Below, one piece after another: positions 47,103 through 54,479 of a DNA stretch of 64,000 nucleotides. The translations under genes were made by a program, and so were the position numbers. How positions within the stretch are numbered: the first letter of the stretch is position 1; the number at the start of each line of letters is the position of its first letter. Source of the DNA: Paenibacillus foliorum (lineage in GTDB: Bacteria; Bacillota; Bacilli; Paenibacillales; NBRC-103111); contig NZ_WHOD01000045.1 of assembly GCF_013141765.1 (NCBI RefSeq), positions 62,001 to 126,000 of the forward strand, given 5' to 3'. The notes beneath the pieces were generated by a model. The model was not told the origin of the DNA. It was given only the letters and a program-made list of their open reading frames with translations, and did no database searches.

Positions 47103-47411
47103 CTAAAAGTTTTTGTATTCTTCAGTTATTGCTAGTCCAATTTGGTAAATTAATAAAACAATTAGATAAATAGTTCCTATAGGTATAAATTCAGTAAGAA
47201 AATACTTCGTTAGGGGTTTATATATTATTTGTTGGTTCTTGTTTCTATTAATATCTACTTTAATTAATGATTGAATTAATCCAATAAACAAAAGAAAGCC
47301 TGTCAACCATGTTATAAATTCAGCAAGCAAACCTCCGTATTCATCATGCAAACTAAAGTAAATTATAGCTTTCTCTTCAAACATTAGGCCTGCCACAAGA
47401 AAAGCTAACAA
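47103..47411 (-). CDS. Small integral membrane protein, unknown
   Basis: About 102 residues with three membrane segments (LLAFLVAGL, LAEFITWLTGFLLFIGLIQS and FIPIGTIYLIVLLIYQIGLA). The start is uncertain: TTG 47411 keeps the first helix, ATG 47384 would cut it, and the frame stays open into repeat copy E up to 47567. No clear ribosome binding site is seen. Repeats D (3') and E (5') bracket it, so it is one cassette-like unit. Confidence 0.5.
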   Translation of the reverse strand: MLAFLVAGLMFEEKAIIYFSLHDEYGGLLAEFITWLTGFLLFIGLIQSLIKVDINRNKNQQIIYKPLTKYFLTEFIPIGTIYLIVLLIYQIGLAITEEYKNF

Positions 47412-47442
47412 AATTATTGTCTTAATATTTGCGAAGATTTCC

Positions 47443-47626
47443 GATAACGTTGTTGCACTCCCGACGCCACAGCACCTTAAAGCTAGCATGGATCCATAAG
47501 CGAAGCTGGCTTCCAACTGGCCGCGACTGCGGTTTGGTGGTGCAGGTGTGTCGCTTGGCTCCCCCACCTCGAAATGCTTCTGGCGACTAAAGATTGTAAG
47601 TCCCGCTGCAGGAATGCGGTGTTAGC
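47443..47626 (-). repeat. Cassette repeat, copy E (184 bp)
   Basis: Left end GATAACGTTGTTGCACTCCC, right end GCAGGAATGCGGTGTTAGC. The inner arm is longer than in D, with an inserted ~25 bp (GCTAGCATGG... AGCTGGC), then GGTGCAGGTGTG and CGACTAAAGATTGTAAG. It lies 33 bases 3' of a leftward gene remnant. Confidence 0.82.
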
Positions 47627-47659
47627 TGAAGTACCCGACTTCTTGACATAATAACAGAA

Positions 47660-47835
47660 TCATTTCAAGAGTGTTTTATAAGTTCCTTTGCTTATTTGAT
47701 CTAATAACTTCGGGAATATCTCAATTACAGTGATTTTCTGTAACTCCCCCTCTTTATCCTCAACCTAGTAAATCAAATCCTGAAGTAATACCATCGTAAT
47801 AAAACCCTAAAATCTTCACAGCCTACGCTGCTTCA
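47660..47835 (-). pseudogene. Remnant of a small gene, first unit of the array
   Basis: On the minus strand KILGFYYDGITSGFDLLG is followed by a frameshift and then EDKEGELQKITVIEIFPKLL, DQISKGTYKTLLK and a stop at 47660. It looks like a decayed small protein of 60 residues or so. It is the first unit after the leader promoter at 47844-47879 and is followed by repeat copy E. Confidence 0.5.
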
Positions 47836-47843
47836 GCCCTTCT

Positions 47844-47879
47844 CATTATAACAATCATTGTAAATATTGGAAATTAAAA
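47844..47879 (-). promoter_or_regulatory. Conserved 36-bp leader promoter, copy 2
   Basis: Minus strand: TTTCCA (47868-47873), 17-base spacer, TATAAT (47845-47850). It matches copy 1 at 31328-31363 in 33 of 36 bases. It points into the leftward array and begins 9 bases before the first array remnant. Confidence 0.68.
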
Positions 47880-48121
47880 AACTCCTCATGAAATGATGCG
47901 TACTACATCCACCGGCTACATTTTTTGGAATGCTAATATGATTCATAAATTTTCCCAAGCAATGACGATCATTACTATAATCAACTCATTGAATATACAG
48001 TCTATTAAATATATAGTTAAAGACAGGGTTCAGCCAGCATCACCGCCTTCTACGGATGAATGCTTTGGCAGAGGTGTGCTGAATCACCGAGCGAACATGG
48101 AACATGCTAAAAAAGGAGTGA

Positions 48122-48949
48122 ATGGAAACCATGATTGAACACATTCGCATGAATAATGTCCAACGTTTTACTGGATTCGGGGCACTCTACGATGAGAATC
48201 GGCCTACTGCCCCACATGAGGTTGTTAAGCTTTTAACCACCTACTTGCAACGCAAGCCACAAACGGTAGTTGACGTGGGCTGTGGCACCGGCCTTTCTTC
48301 TTTTCTATGGTTGGATGAAGCTGATTACATCTTAGGAGTTGAGCCGAGTGACGATATGCGCTCAGTAGCCTTAGCCAAATGGGAAGCAATCAATAAGCCG
48401 GACAAGCTGCAATTTGTCAGCGGTCTTTCCCATCAATTGGAAGTACCTTCGGCATCTGTCGACATCCTTACCTGCTCGCAATCGTTTCATTGGATGGAGC
48501 CGCAAAGCACACTTCGCGAGTTTGCCCGCGTGCTTCGGCCAGGCGGCGTGTTCGCCGCTTACGATTGTGATTGGCCTCCAGCGATCGATTGGACAATTGA
48601 AGAGCAATACCTGAGGATTAATGCACTTGGTGATACTCGCGCAGCGGAGCTAGCACAAGGTGAACAGCAAGCATTTAAATGGAATAAAGACGAGCATCTA
48701 CAAAATATTCGCAACTCCGGCTTATTTCGATATTCCAGGGAAATCGTCTTTCATCATTGGGAAACATGCGATGCGACACGCTATGTAAATATTGCATTAA
48801 GCCAAGGTGGCCTGCAAACCGCATTGAAGCTGGGCGCGGACGAGCTGCATGAGGAGGTTGCTGCATTTCGTGAATTGGTGGCACAGGTATTTGCAGGTGA
48901 AGAAAGGCAGATTTTATTTAGCTATCGAATGCGTCTGGGTATTGTTTAG
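48122..48949 (+). CDS. Class I SAM-dependent methyltransferase
   Basis: 275 residues. Motif I VVDVGCGTGLSSFLWLDEA, LGVEPSDDMRSVA, and the later VDILTCSQSFHWMEP and LRPGGVFAAYDCDWPP: the layout of the UbiE/trans-aconitate methyltransferase group. Substrate unknown. Two ATGs compete, 48122 and 48131; AAGGAG lies three bases before the first and twelve before the second, so the start is not certain. Gene composition is GC-richer than in the array to the left. Confidence 0.87.
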   Translation: METMIEHIRMNNVQRFTGFGALYDENRPTAPHEVVKLLTTYLQRKPQTVVDVGCGTGLSSFLWLDEADYILGVEPSDDMRSVALAKWEAINKPDKLQFVSGLSHQLEVPSASVDILTCSQSFHWMEPQSTLREFARVLRPGGVFAAYDCDWPPAIDWTIEEQYLRINALGDTRAAELAQGEQQAFKWNKDEHLQNIRNSGLFRYSREIVFHHWETCDATRYVNIALSQGGLQTALKLGADELHEEVAAFRELVAQVFAGEERQILFSYRMRLGIV

Positions 48950-48961
48950 CCAAGAACAACT

Positions 48962-49114
48962 GTGTCCGACGTGAGTTTCAATTTACATGGAACCGTCATC
49001 AAGCTGGCACAATTAACAGAACGTTCTCTAGCGAAAACGCTATCAAATGCGGCAATGTGCGTACGGGATTCGCGCGCGTTCGAAACGGATTCTTCTAATA
49101 AATCAGTAAGCTAA
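48962..49114 (+). other. Possible 50-residue ORF or remnant
   Basis: GTG 48962 opens VSDVSFNLHGTVIKLAQLTE and on to SNAAMCVRDSRAFETDSS, stop at 49114. It has a coding look but no ribosome binding site. It could be the C-terminal remnant of a longer gene. It ends just before the terminator at 49121. Confidence 0.3.
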
Positions 49115-49120
49115 ATAATA

Positions 49121-49170
49121 AAAAAGCGGCAGCCTTGAACTGAAAATAAAGTTCAAGACTGCCCTTTTTA
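49121..49170. terminator. Rho-independent terminator
   Basis: GGCAGcCTTGAACT pairs with AGTTCAAGaCTGCC; A-run before and T-run after. It ends the rightward methyltransferase transcript and also suits the leftward helix-hairpin-helix gene. Confidence 0.85.
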
Positions 49171-49233
49171 TCGGCTATCGTTCCATTTTATTACACCAAG
49201 AAACCTGTTCCTTCCATTTTACTACAGGATACT

Positions 49234-49482
49234 TCAAGAGCCATCGGCGAACGATTGTCCTTTTGCCGCGAGGGCCCGACGGATCAGATCGATTCCCTTG
49301 GGTCCCATACCATGCAGCTTCAAAACCTCTGACTCGGCGAGTTTACTGAACTGGTCAAGCTGTATGTATCCAGCCCTAGCAAGAGCTCGAAGTGCCGGCT
49401 TGCTCAGCCCTGTAGGAAGGTCGGACTCCGGCTCATCACGTGTTTCCAATGCACTGGGTCCATTGTTTGAGTTTTTTGACAT
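49234..49482 (-). CDS. Small helix-hairpin-helix DNA-binding protein (RpoA-CTD-like)
   Basis: 82 residues. A disordered, charged N-terminal ~25 residues precede GLSKPALRALARAGYIQLDQ and KLHGMGPKGIDLIRRAL: two helix-hairpin-helix-like halves in the arrangement of the RNA polymerase alpha C-terminal domain. Such small proteins occur alone in Bacillales. Role unknown. Start: ATG behind GGTGAGG. Confidence 0.75.
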   Translation of the reverse strand: MSKNSNNGPSALETRDEPESDLPTGLSKPALRALARAGYIQLDQFSKLAESEVLKLHGMGPKGIDLIRRALAAKGQSFADGS

Positions 49483-49628
49483 ACTGGGTTCACCTCACCT
49501 TTCTCAGAAAATGTATCATCAAATTTCATGAACTTTACGTTTAATCCATGTTTAGTCCATTTATCTATATTCCCTTTTTGTCTATTCCCCGCAATGATTA
49601 CAAAATAACATATATACTCCTTTTCCTA

Positions 49629-50069
49629 CTATCGGCTCAAATCCAAGGTTTTGATACAAGTAGCGAGCTGTTTATTGTCATCATCCGTTTCGAGCTGTAA
49701 GCGAGATGCTTTTTTCTCAATGGCTAAATCAATGGCATATTGCATCAACGCTCTACCTACCCCTTTATTCCTATACTTCGGTGATGAATAAAGAGGATCT
49801 ATACGCAGCACCGGATAACCTTTGGACATTGAAAAGCCCCACGAAAGGACAATAAACCCCACTAATTCTTGCTCATGCTTCGCCAAAAAACACTGCGCTA
49901 TATTATTATTGTGCATCAAACGATTTAAAGTCTGCTCACAAGCTTCAAGCTGCCCTATCGAAAAGTCAGTCTCATCTACCCCATTGGATGAAGAATTAAT
50001 GTAACCCGTTATCAAACCTCTAGCTTTAAGAACATGGGACTCATTCAAAGGTATGATTTCAATATTCAT
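49629..50069 (-). CDS. GNAT-family N-acetyltransferase
   Basis: 146 residues. Motif A LRIDPLYSSPKYRNKGVGRA then LMQYAIDLA; the C-terminus is short and ends in LATCIKTLDLSR without the usual final beta strand, so it may be cut short. Start: ATG after GAGGGGG. Divergent from cydA. Confidence 0.8.
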   Translation of the reverse strand: MNIEIIPLNESHVLKARGLITGYINSSSNGVDETDFSIGQLEACEQTLNRLMHNNNIAQCFLAKHEQELVGFIVLSWGFSMSKGYPVLRIDPLYSSPKYRNKGVGRALMQYAIDLAIEKKASRLQLETDDDNKQLATCIKTLDLSR

Positions 50070-50230
50070 TTACGATAACCCCCTCATTTATACAATACAT
50101 TCAATGTTAAATATTTCCTCTTTTTTCCACCATTGATGCAATGTACTAATACCTCCAAATTAAAATATAGAGTCCTTAGCTGAACCATTCACAAAATGGT
50201 CGTATTTTTCGGGTTCTTCTTAGGTTTGTT

Positions 50231-50246
50231 TGTGATTAAAATCACA
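50231..50246. promoter_or_regulatory. Rex/FNR-like operator upstream of cydABCD
   Basis: TGTGATTAAAATCACA is a full match to TGTGA-N6-TCACA, 91 bases before the cydA start. In Bacillus subtilis Rex represses cydABCD through such sites when NADH is low; FNR-type regulators bind the same motif. A second weaker match lies upstream of the hydrogenase operon (27300-27315). Confidence 0.75.
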
Positions 50247-50336
50247 TATTCTCATAGCTGAATCTGCCAAGATAAGAGTCAGAGAACGAAGTTAGCTGGA
50301 GCCCCATTCATTTGAAGAAAGTGAGGATCAATCACT

Positions 50337-51740
50337 ATGGATTTAATCATGCTTGCACGTACGCAGTTCGCTTCCACAACCATTTTTCATTTTTTCTTTG
50401 TTCCTGTTTCAATTGGTCTCGCCCTATTAATTGCCATCATGGAAACTATCTATGTGACAAAAGGACGGGAAGAATACAAACAAATGGCTCAATTCTGGGG
50501 CAAGCTTTTCCTGATCAATTTTGCGATCGGTATTGTCACAGGTATTTTGCAAGAATTTCAATTCGGTATGAACTGGTCTAATTATTCCCGTTTTGTAGGT
50601 GATGTATTTGGAGCTCCACTTGCCATTGAGGCCCTGCTTGCCTTCTTTATGGAGTCTACGTTCATAGGATTATGGATTTTTGGTTGGGAGCGCCTCTCTC
50701 CAAAGCTTCATTTACTCTGCATCTGGTTGGTTACTCTCGGTACCTCTATGTCAGCATTCTGGATATTGGCTGCCAATTCGTTTATGCAGCGCCCTGTCGG
50801 CTTTACTATTGCCAATGGACGTGCCGAGATGAATGATATATTCGCCCTTTTAGGAAATGGGCAGCTGTGGGTCGAGTTCCCTCACACCTTGCTTGGAGCT
50901 TTTGCAACAGGCGCCTTCCTTGTCACAGGAATAAGCGCTTGGAAGATGCTTAAAGGCCAAGATATGTCCTTCTTTCGCAAATCTTTTCAAATCGCTGCTC
51001 TTGTAGGCTTGATTGCTTCCGTAGGTGTCGCCCTGTTCGGTCATCAGCAAGCCCAATACTTAGTGAAAACCCAACCGATGAAAATGGCCGCAAGTGAAGG
51101 CTTATGGGGAAAAAGTGGTGATCCCGCTCCTTGGACGGTTATTGCAAGCATTGATCCTATCAAGCAGACCAATAGTGGCGAAATCAAAATCCCCTATCTG
51201 CTCAGCTATTTATCACATAGTCAATTTTCCGGTGAGGTAAAGGGGATGCTTGAGCTTCAGGCTCAATACACGGAGCAGTATGGACCCGGCAACTACATCC
51301 CTCCTGTCCGCACGACCTTTTGGAGCTTCCGAATTATGGTGGCAGCCGGATCGTTTATGATACTAGTAGGGATGTATGCCATATTTTTGTGGGTACGCAA
51401 TAAACTGGAAAAGCCTGCCGTCTGGTTCATGAGAATAATGGTCGCCAGCATATCCCTACCGTTTATTGCCAATACTGCGGGGTGGATTATGACCGAGATC
51501 GGACGTCAACCCTGGACGGTCTTTGGACTCATGCGGACGGAAGACGGGATTTCACCAAGCGTATCCGCTGGTCAGGTACTATTCTCCTTGATCTCCTTTA
51601 CAGCTATATACTCAGTACTTGCCGTTATAATGGTCATTTTATTTATTCGTATCATTAAAAAAGGACCTTACGACTCGGCCAAGTCAACTCATGATTCAAG
51701 CGATCCATACGATAAGGAGGGGTATCATGCTAACTCTTAA
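50337..51740 (+). CDS. cydA: Cytochrome bd oxidase subunit I
   Basis: 467 residues with nine or so membrane segments. His18 (TIFHFFFVPVSIGLALLIA) is the heme b ligand near the N-terminus; GRQPWTV, FGHQQAQYL and the aromatic FWSFRIMVAAG helix are family hallmarks. The short quinol loop and total length fit the Bacillus type. The complex oxidises menaquinol and reduces O2 with high affinity, without pumping protons. Start: ATG after GAGGA. It heads an operon of four tightly packed genes with a Rex/FNR-like site upstream. Confidence 0.95.
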   Translation: MDLIMLARTQFASTTIFHFFFVPVSIGLALLIAIMETIYVTKGREEYKQMAQFWGKLFLINFAIGIVTGILQEFQFGMNWSNYSRFVGDVFGAPLAIEALLAFFMESTFIGLWIFGWERLSPKLHLLCIWLVTLGTSMSAFWILAANSFMQRPVGFTIANGRAEMNDIFALLGNGQLWVEFPHTLLGAFATGAFLVTGISAWKMLKGQDMSFFRKSFQIAALVGLIASVGVALFGHQQAQYLVKTQPMKMAASEGLWGKSGDPAPWTVIASIDPIKQTNSGEIKIPYLLSYLSHSQFSGEVKGMLELQAQYTEQYGPGNYIPPVRTTFWSFRIMVAAGSFMILVGMYAIFLWVRNKLEKPAVWFMRIMVASISLPFIANTAGWIMTEIGRQPWTVFGLMRTEDGISPSVSAGQVLFSLISFTAIYSVLAVIMVILFIRIIKKGPYDSAKSTHDSSDPYDKEGYHANS

Positions 51741-52743
51741 TGAACTTTGGTTTGTACTGGTTGCTGTATTATTCGTAGGCTTCTTTTTCCTTGAAGGGTT
51801 TGACTTCGGAGTCGGTATGTCAAGCACCCTGCTTGCCCGCACCGATGGTGAACGTCGCGTGCTCATTAATTCTATCGGGCCTTTTTGGGACGGTAATGAG
51901 GTTTGGTTAATTACCGCAGGAGGAGCTATGTTCGCCGCTTTTCCCCATTGGTATGCAACGATGTTCAGCGGCTACTATACGCCATTAGTCTTTGTGCTTC
52001 TTGCCTTAATAGGACGTGGAGTCGCATTTGAATTTAGAAGCAAGCTGGAGAGCACCCGATGGAAGAAAACATGGGATATCGTCATCTTTCTAGGCAGCCT
52101 TCTGCCTCCCCTGCTGCTTGGCGTTGCCTTCTCCGGTTTAATAAAGGGACTTCCTATCGGCAGTGATATGGAAATGAATGCAGGGTTTCTGGACATCGTT
52201 AACGGTTACACCTTACTTGGCGGAATTTGTGTCGTTGCACTTTGCTTACTGCACGGACTTCTGTTTATCACCCTTAGGACAACAGATGAGCTGCAAATGC
52301 GGGCACGTGTTATGGCAAAAAAACTGCTACTCCCAACCGCTTTCTTGCTCATTATGTTTGCGTTTATGACGTACAGGATGACCGATCTGTTTGAGCAGCA
52401 TCCTATTTTGTTAACTTTGACTGCTGCATTAGGCTCAGTAGCTTATCTGCTTGCTGGCTTGTTTATAAGCCGCATGAAAGATGGGTGGGCTTTCGGAATG
52501 ACTGGAGCTGCAATAGGCTTGTCCGTCGCATCTATCTTTATCGGTCTGTTCCCGCGTGTCATGATAAGCTCCATCGATAGCGCCTTCAGCTTAACGATTT
52601 ATAATGCTGCATCCGGAGCTTATTCGCTTAAGATTATGGCTATTGTTTCATTATCCCTTCTGCCCTTTGTACTTGGCTATCAAATATGGAGTTACTTCGT
52701 TTTCCATAAACGCATCCGTGAAAAGGATCATCTGGAGTACTGA
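51727..52743 (+). CDS. cydB: Cytochrome bd oxidase subunit II
   Basis: About 338 residues. It begins MLTLNELWFVLVAVLF, then FFLEGFDFGVGM and IGPFWDGNEVWLI, both CydB signatures, with eight or nine membrane helices. ATG 51727 is fixed by AAGGAGG six bases before it, so the gene overlaps cydA by 14 bases. Confidence 0.95.
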   Translation: MLTLNELWFVLVAVLFVGFFFLEGFDFGVGMSSTLLARTDGERRVLINSIGPFWDGNEVWLITAGGAMFAAFPHWYATMFSGYYTPLVFVLLALIGRGVAFEFRSKLESTRWKKTWDIVIFLGSLLPPLLLGVAFSGLIKGLPIGSDMEMNAGFLDIVNGYTLLGGICVVALCLLHGLLFITLRTTDELQMRARVMAKKLLLPTAFLLIMFAFMTYRMTDLFEQHPILLTLTAALGSVAYLLAGLFISRMKDGWAFGMTGAAIGLSVASIFIGLFPRVMISSIDSAFSLTIYNAASGAYSLKIMAIVSLSLLPFVLGYQIWSYFVFHKRIREKDHLEY

Positions 52744-54479
52744 TGGGTAGAGATCTCCTGATGTTCAAGGGAATAAGGGCTGTCTTGAGCACCATTACGG
52801 TATTCACACTAATTCAATGCTGCTGCATGATAGTAGCCGCAAAAACATTGGCAGACATTATTTCGGAATGTTTCGCTGGAGCTGCTTTGGAATCTCAAAC
52901 AAGCAAGCTATTATTATTTACAGCAGCTTTTGTGGTCCGCCATCTGATGACGTTACTGCAACAGCGGACATCGCACCGATTCGCAGCGGTAACAAGCGCA
53001 ACAATGAGACAGCGTCTACTCGATAAGCTGTTTCAGCTGGGTTCAAGGTTTGCAGGTACTCAAGGTACTGGCAGCCTCACAACCCTTGTACTTGAAGGTG
53101 TAACACAATTTCGCAGCTATGTGGAGCTGGTCATTCCCCGAATGATTGGGACAGCTGTTGTTCCTGCCGTGCTACTTATTTATATAGCCTTGCAGGATGC
53201 TCTAGTTAGTCTAATACTTGCTATCACCATGCCTATCCTGATCGTATTTATGATTCTGATTGGTTTTGCGGCAAAAAGCCAGGTGGAAAAGCAGCATGAT
53301 TCCTACGACAAGCTGTCGAATCATTTCGTAGATTCGCTACGGGGCATCGAGACGCTGAAGTTTCTTGGTCAGAGCCGTAACCATGCGACAACCATAGAGA
53401 AAGTAAGTGATAGATTCAAAGCTGCCACCATGCGGACGCTTAGAACTGCTTTCTTATCTTCCTTCGCTCTTGACTTCATTACGATGCTGTCAGTGGCTTC
53501 GGTAGCGGTAAGCCTCGGATTGCGGCTTGTTAACGGAACCGTATCACTAGCCCCTGCCCTAACGGTGCTGATTCTAGCACCCGAATTTTTTCTTCCGGTT
53601 CGCATGCTGGGCTCAGACTATCATGCAACGCTGAATGGCAAAGAAAAAGGAGCGGCCATGATGTCCATCCTTCAGCTTCCATCCCATCCTTTGCCGAACA
53701 TGGAGATGAATAAGGGTAACACTGGCTCATGGAATCATGCGAGCCATCTGACCCTTACGTCAGTTGGAGTGAAACATGATGAGGCGTCTCCCTTTTCTCT
53801 CGAATCGGTCTCCCTGGAATTACGCGGCTATCAAAAGATTGCCATAATCGGCGAGTCCGGCGCAGGGAAATCAACCTTGATTGAAGTAATTGGAGGTTTA
53901 TTGGATCCTTCAACAGGTCAATTAGTATGGGATGGCCGCGAGTTAGCGGAAAAGCTTATGAATGAGGCTTGGCGTATGGAAACCATCTATATGCCGCAGC
54001 ATCCCTACTTGTTCAGCGGCTCCATATTCGACAATATTAGATTCTACAGACCCGAAGCCACATTGGAAGAGATCCAACAGGCCGCATCCAAGACCGGCTT
54101 GTCATCTTTTATCGATAGCCTTCCTAACGGCTTGCATGAGCTAATTGGCGGAGGCGGTCGACCGCTTAGCGGCGGACAAGCGCAGCGTGTCGCGCTTGCT
54201 AGAGCTTTTCTAGGTCAAAGACCTGTCCTATTATTGGATGAACCAACTGCACATTTGGATATAGAAACCGAGTATGAGCTTAAAGAAGCCATGCTCCCCT
54301 TATTTGAAAACAAGCTGGTGCTGTTGGCTACCCATAGGCTGCACTGGATGCCCGATATGGATCTAATCCTTGTACTTGAACATGGAAAACTCGTTGAATC
54401 GGGTACTCACAAACAATTGCTATCCCAGCAAGGTTTATATTATAGCATGATGCTGTCGCAGCTGGAGGAGGTACTATGA
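52743..54479 (+). CDS. cydC: ABC exporter CydC (cytochrome bd assembly)
   Basis: 578 residues. Six membrane helices (1-310), then an ATPase domain with IIGESGAGKST, LSGGQAQRVALARAF and LLLDEPTAHLD. With the next gene it forms the heterodimeric exporter that is needed for cytochrome bd assembly (glutathione/cysteine export and heme handling are proposed). The start overlaps the cydB stop (TGATG). Bacillus naming is used; the E. coli names are swapped. Confidence 0.9.
   Translation: MGRDLLMFKGIRAVLSTITVFTLIQCCCMIVAAKTLADIISECFAGAALESQTSKLLLFTAAFVVRHLMTLLQQRTSHRFAAVTSATMRQRLLDKLFQLGSRFAGTQGTGSLTTLVLEGVTQFRSYVELVIPRMIGTAVVPAVLLIYIALQDALVSLILAITMPILIVFMILIGFAAKSQVEKQHDSYDKLSNHFVDSLRGIETLKFLGQSRNHATTIEKVSDRFKAATMRTLRTAFLSSFALDFITMLSVASVAVSLGLRLVNGTVSLAPALTVLILAPEFFLPVRMLGSDYHATLNGKEKGAAMMSILQLPSHPLPNMEMNKGNTGSWNHASHLTLTSVGVKHDEASPFSLESVSLELRGYQKIAIIGESGAGKSTLIEVIGGLLDPSTGQLVWDGRELAEKLMNEAWRMETIYMPQHPYLFSGSIFDNIRFYRPEATLEEIQQAASKTGLSSFIDSLPNGLHELIGGGGRPLSGGQAQRVALARAFLGQRPVLLLDEPTAHLDIETEYELKEAMLPLFENKLVLLATHRLHWMPDMDLILVLEHGKLVESGTHKQLLSQQGLYYSMMLSQLEEVL

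Noticed and set aside
44802..47626. Classical integron with IntI and consensus attC
   Set aside because: No IntI gene or attI in the window, and the repeat ends do not match the RYYYAAC/GTTRRRY core.
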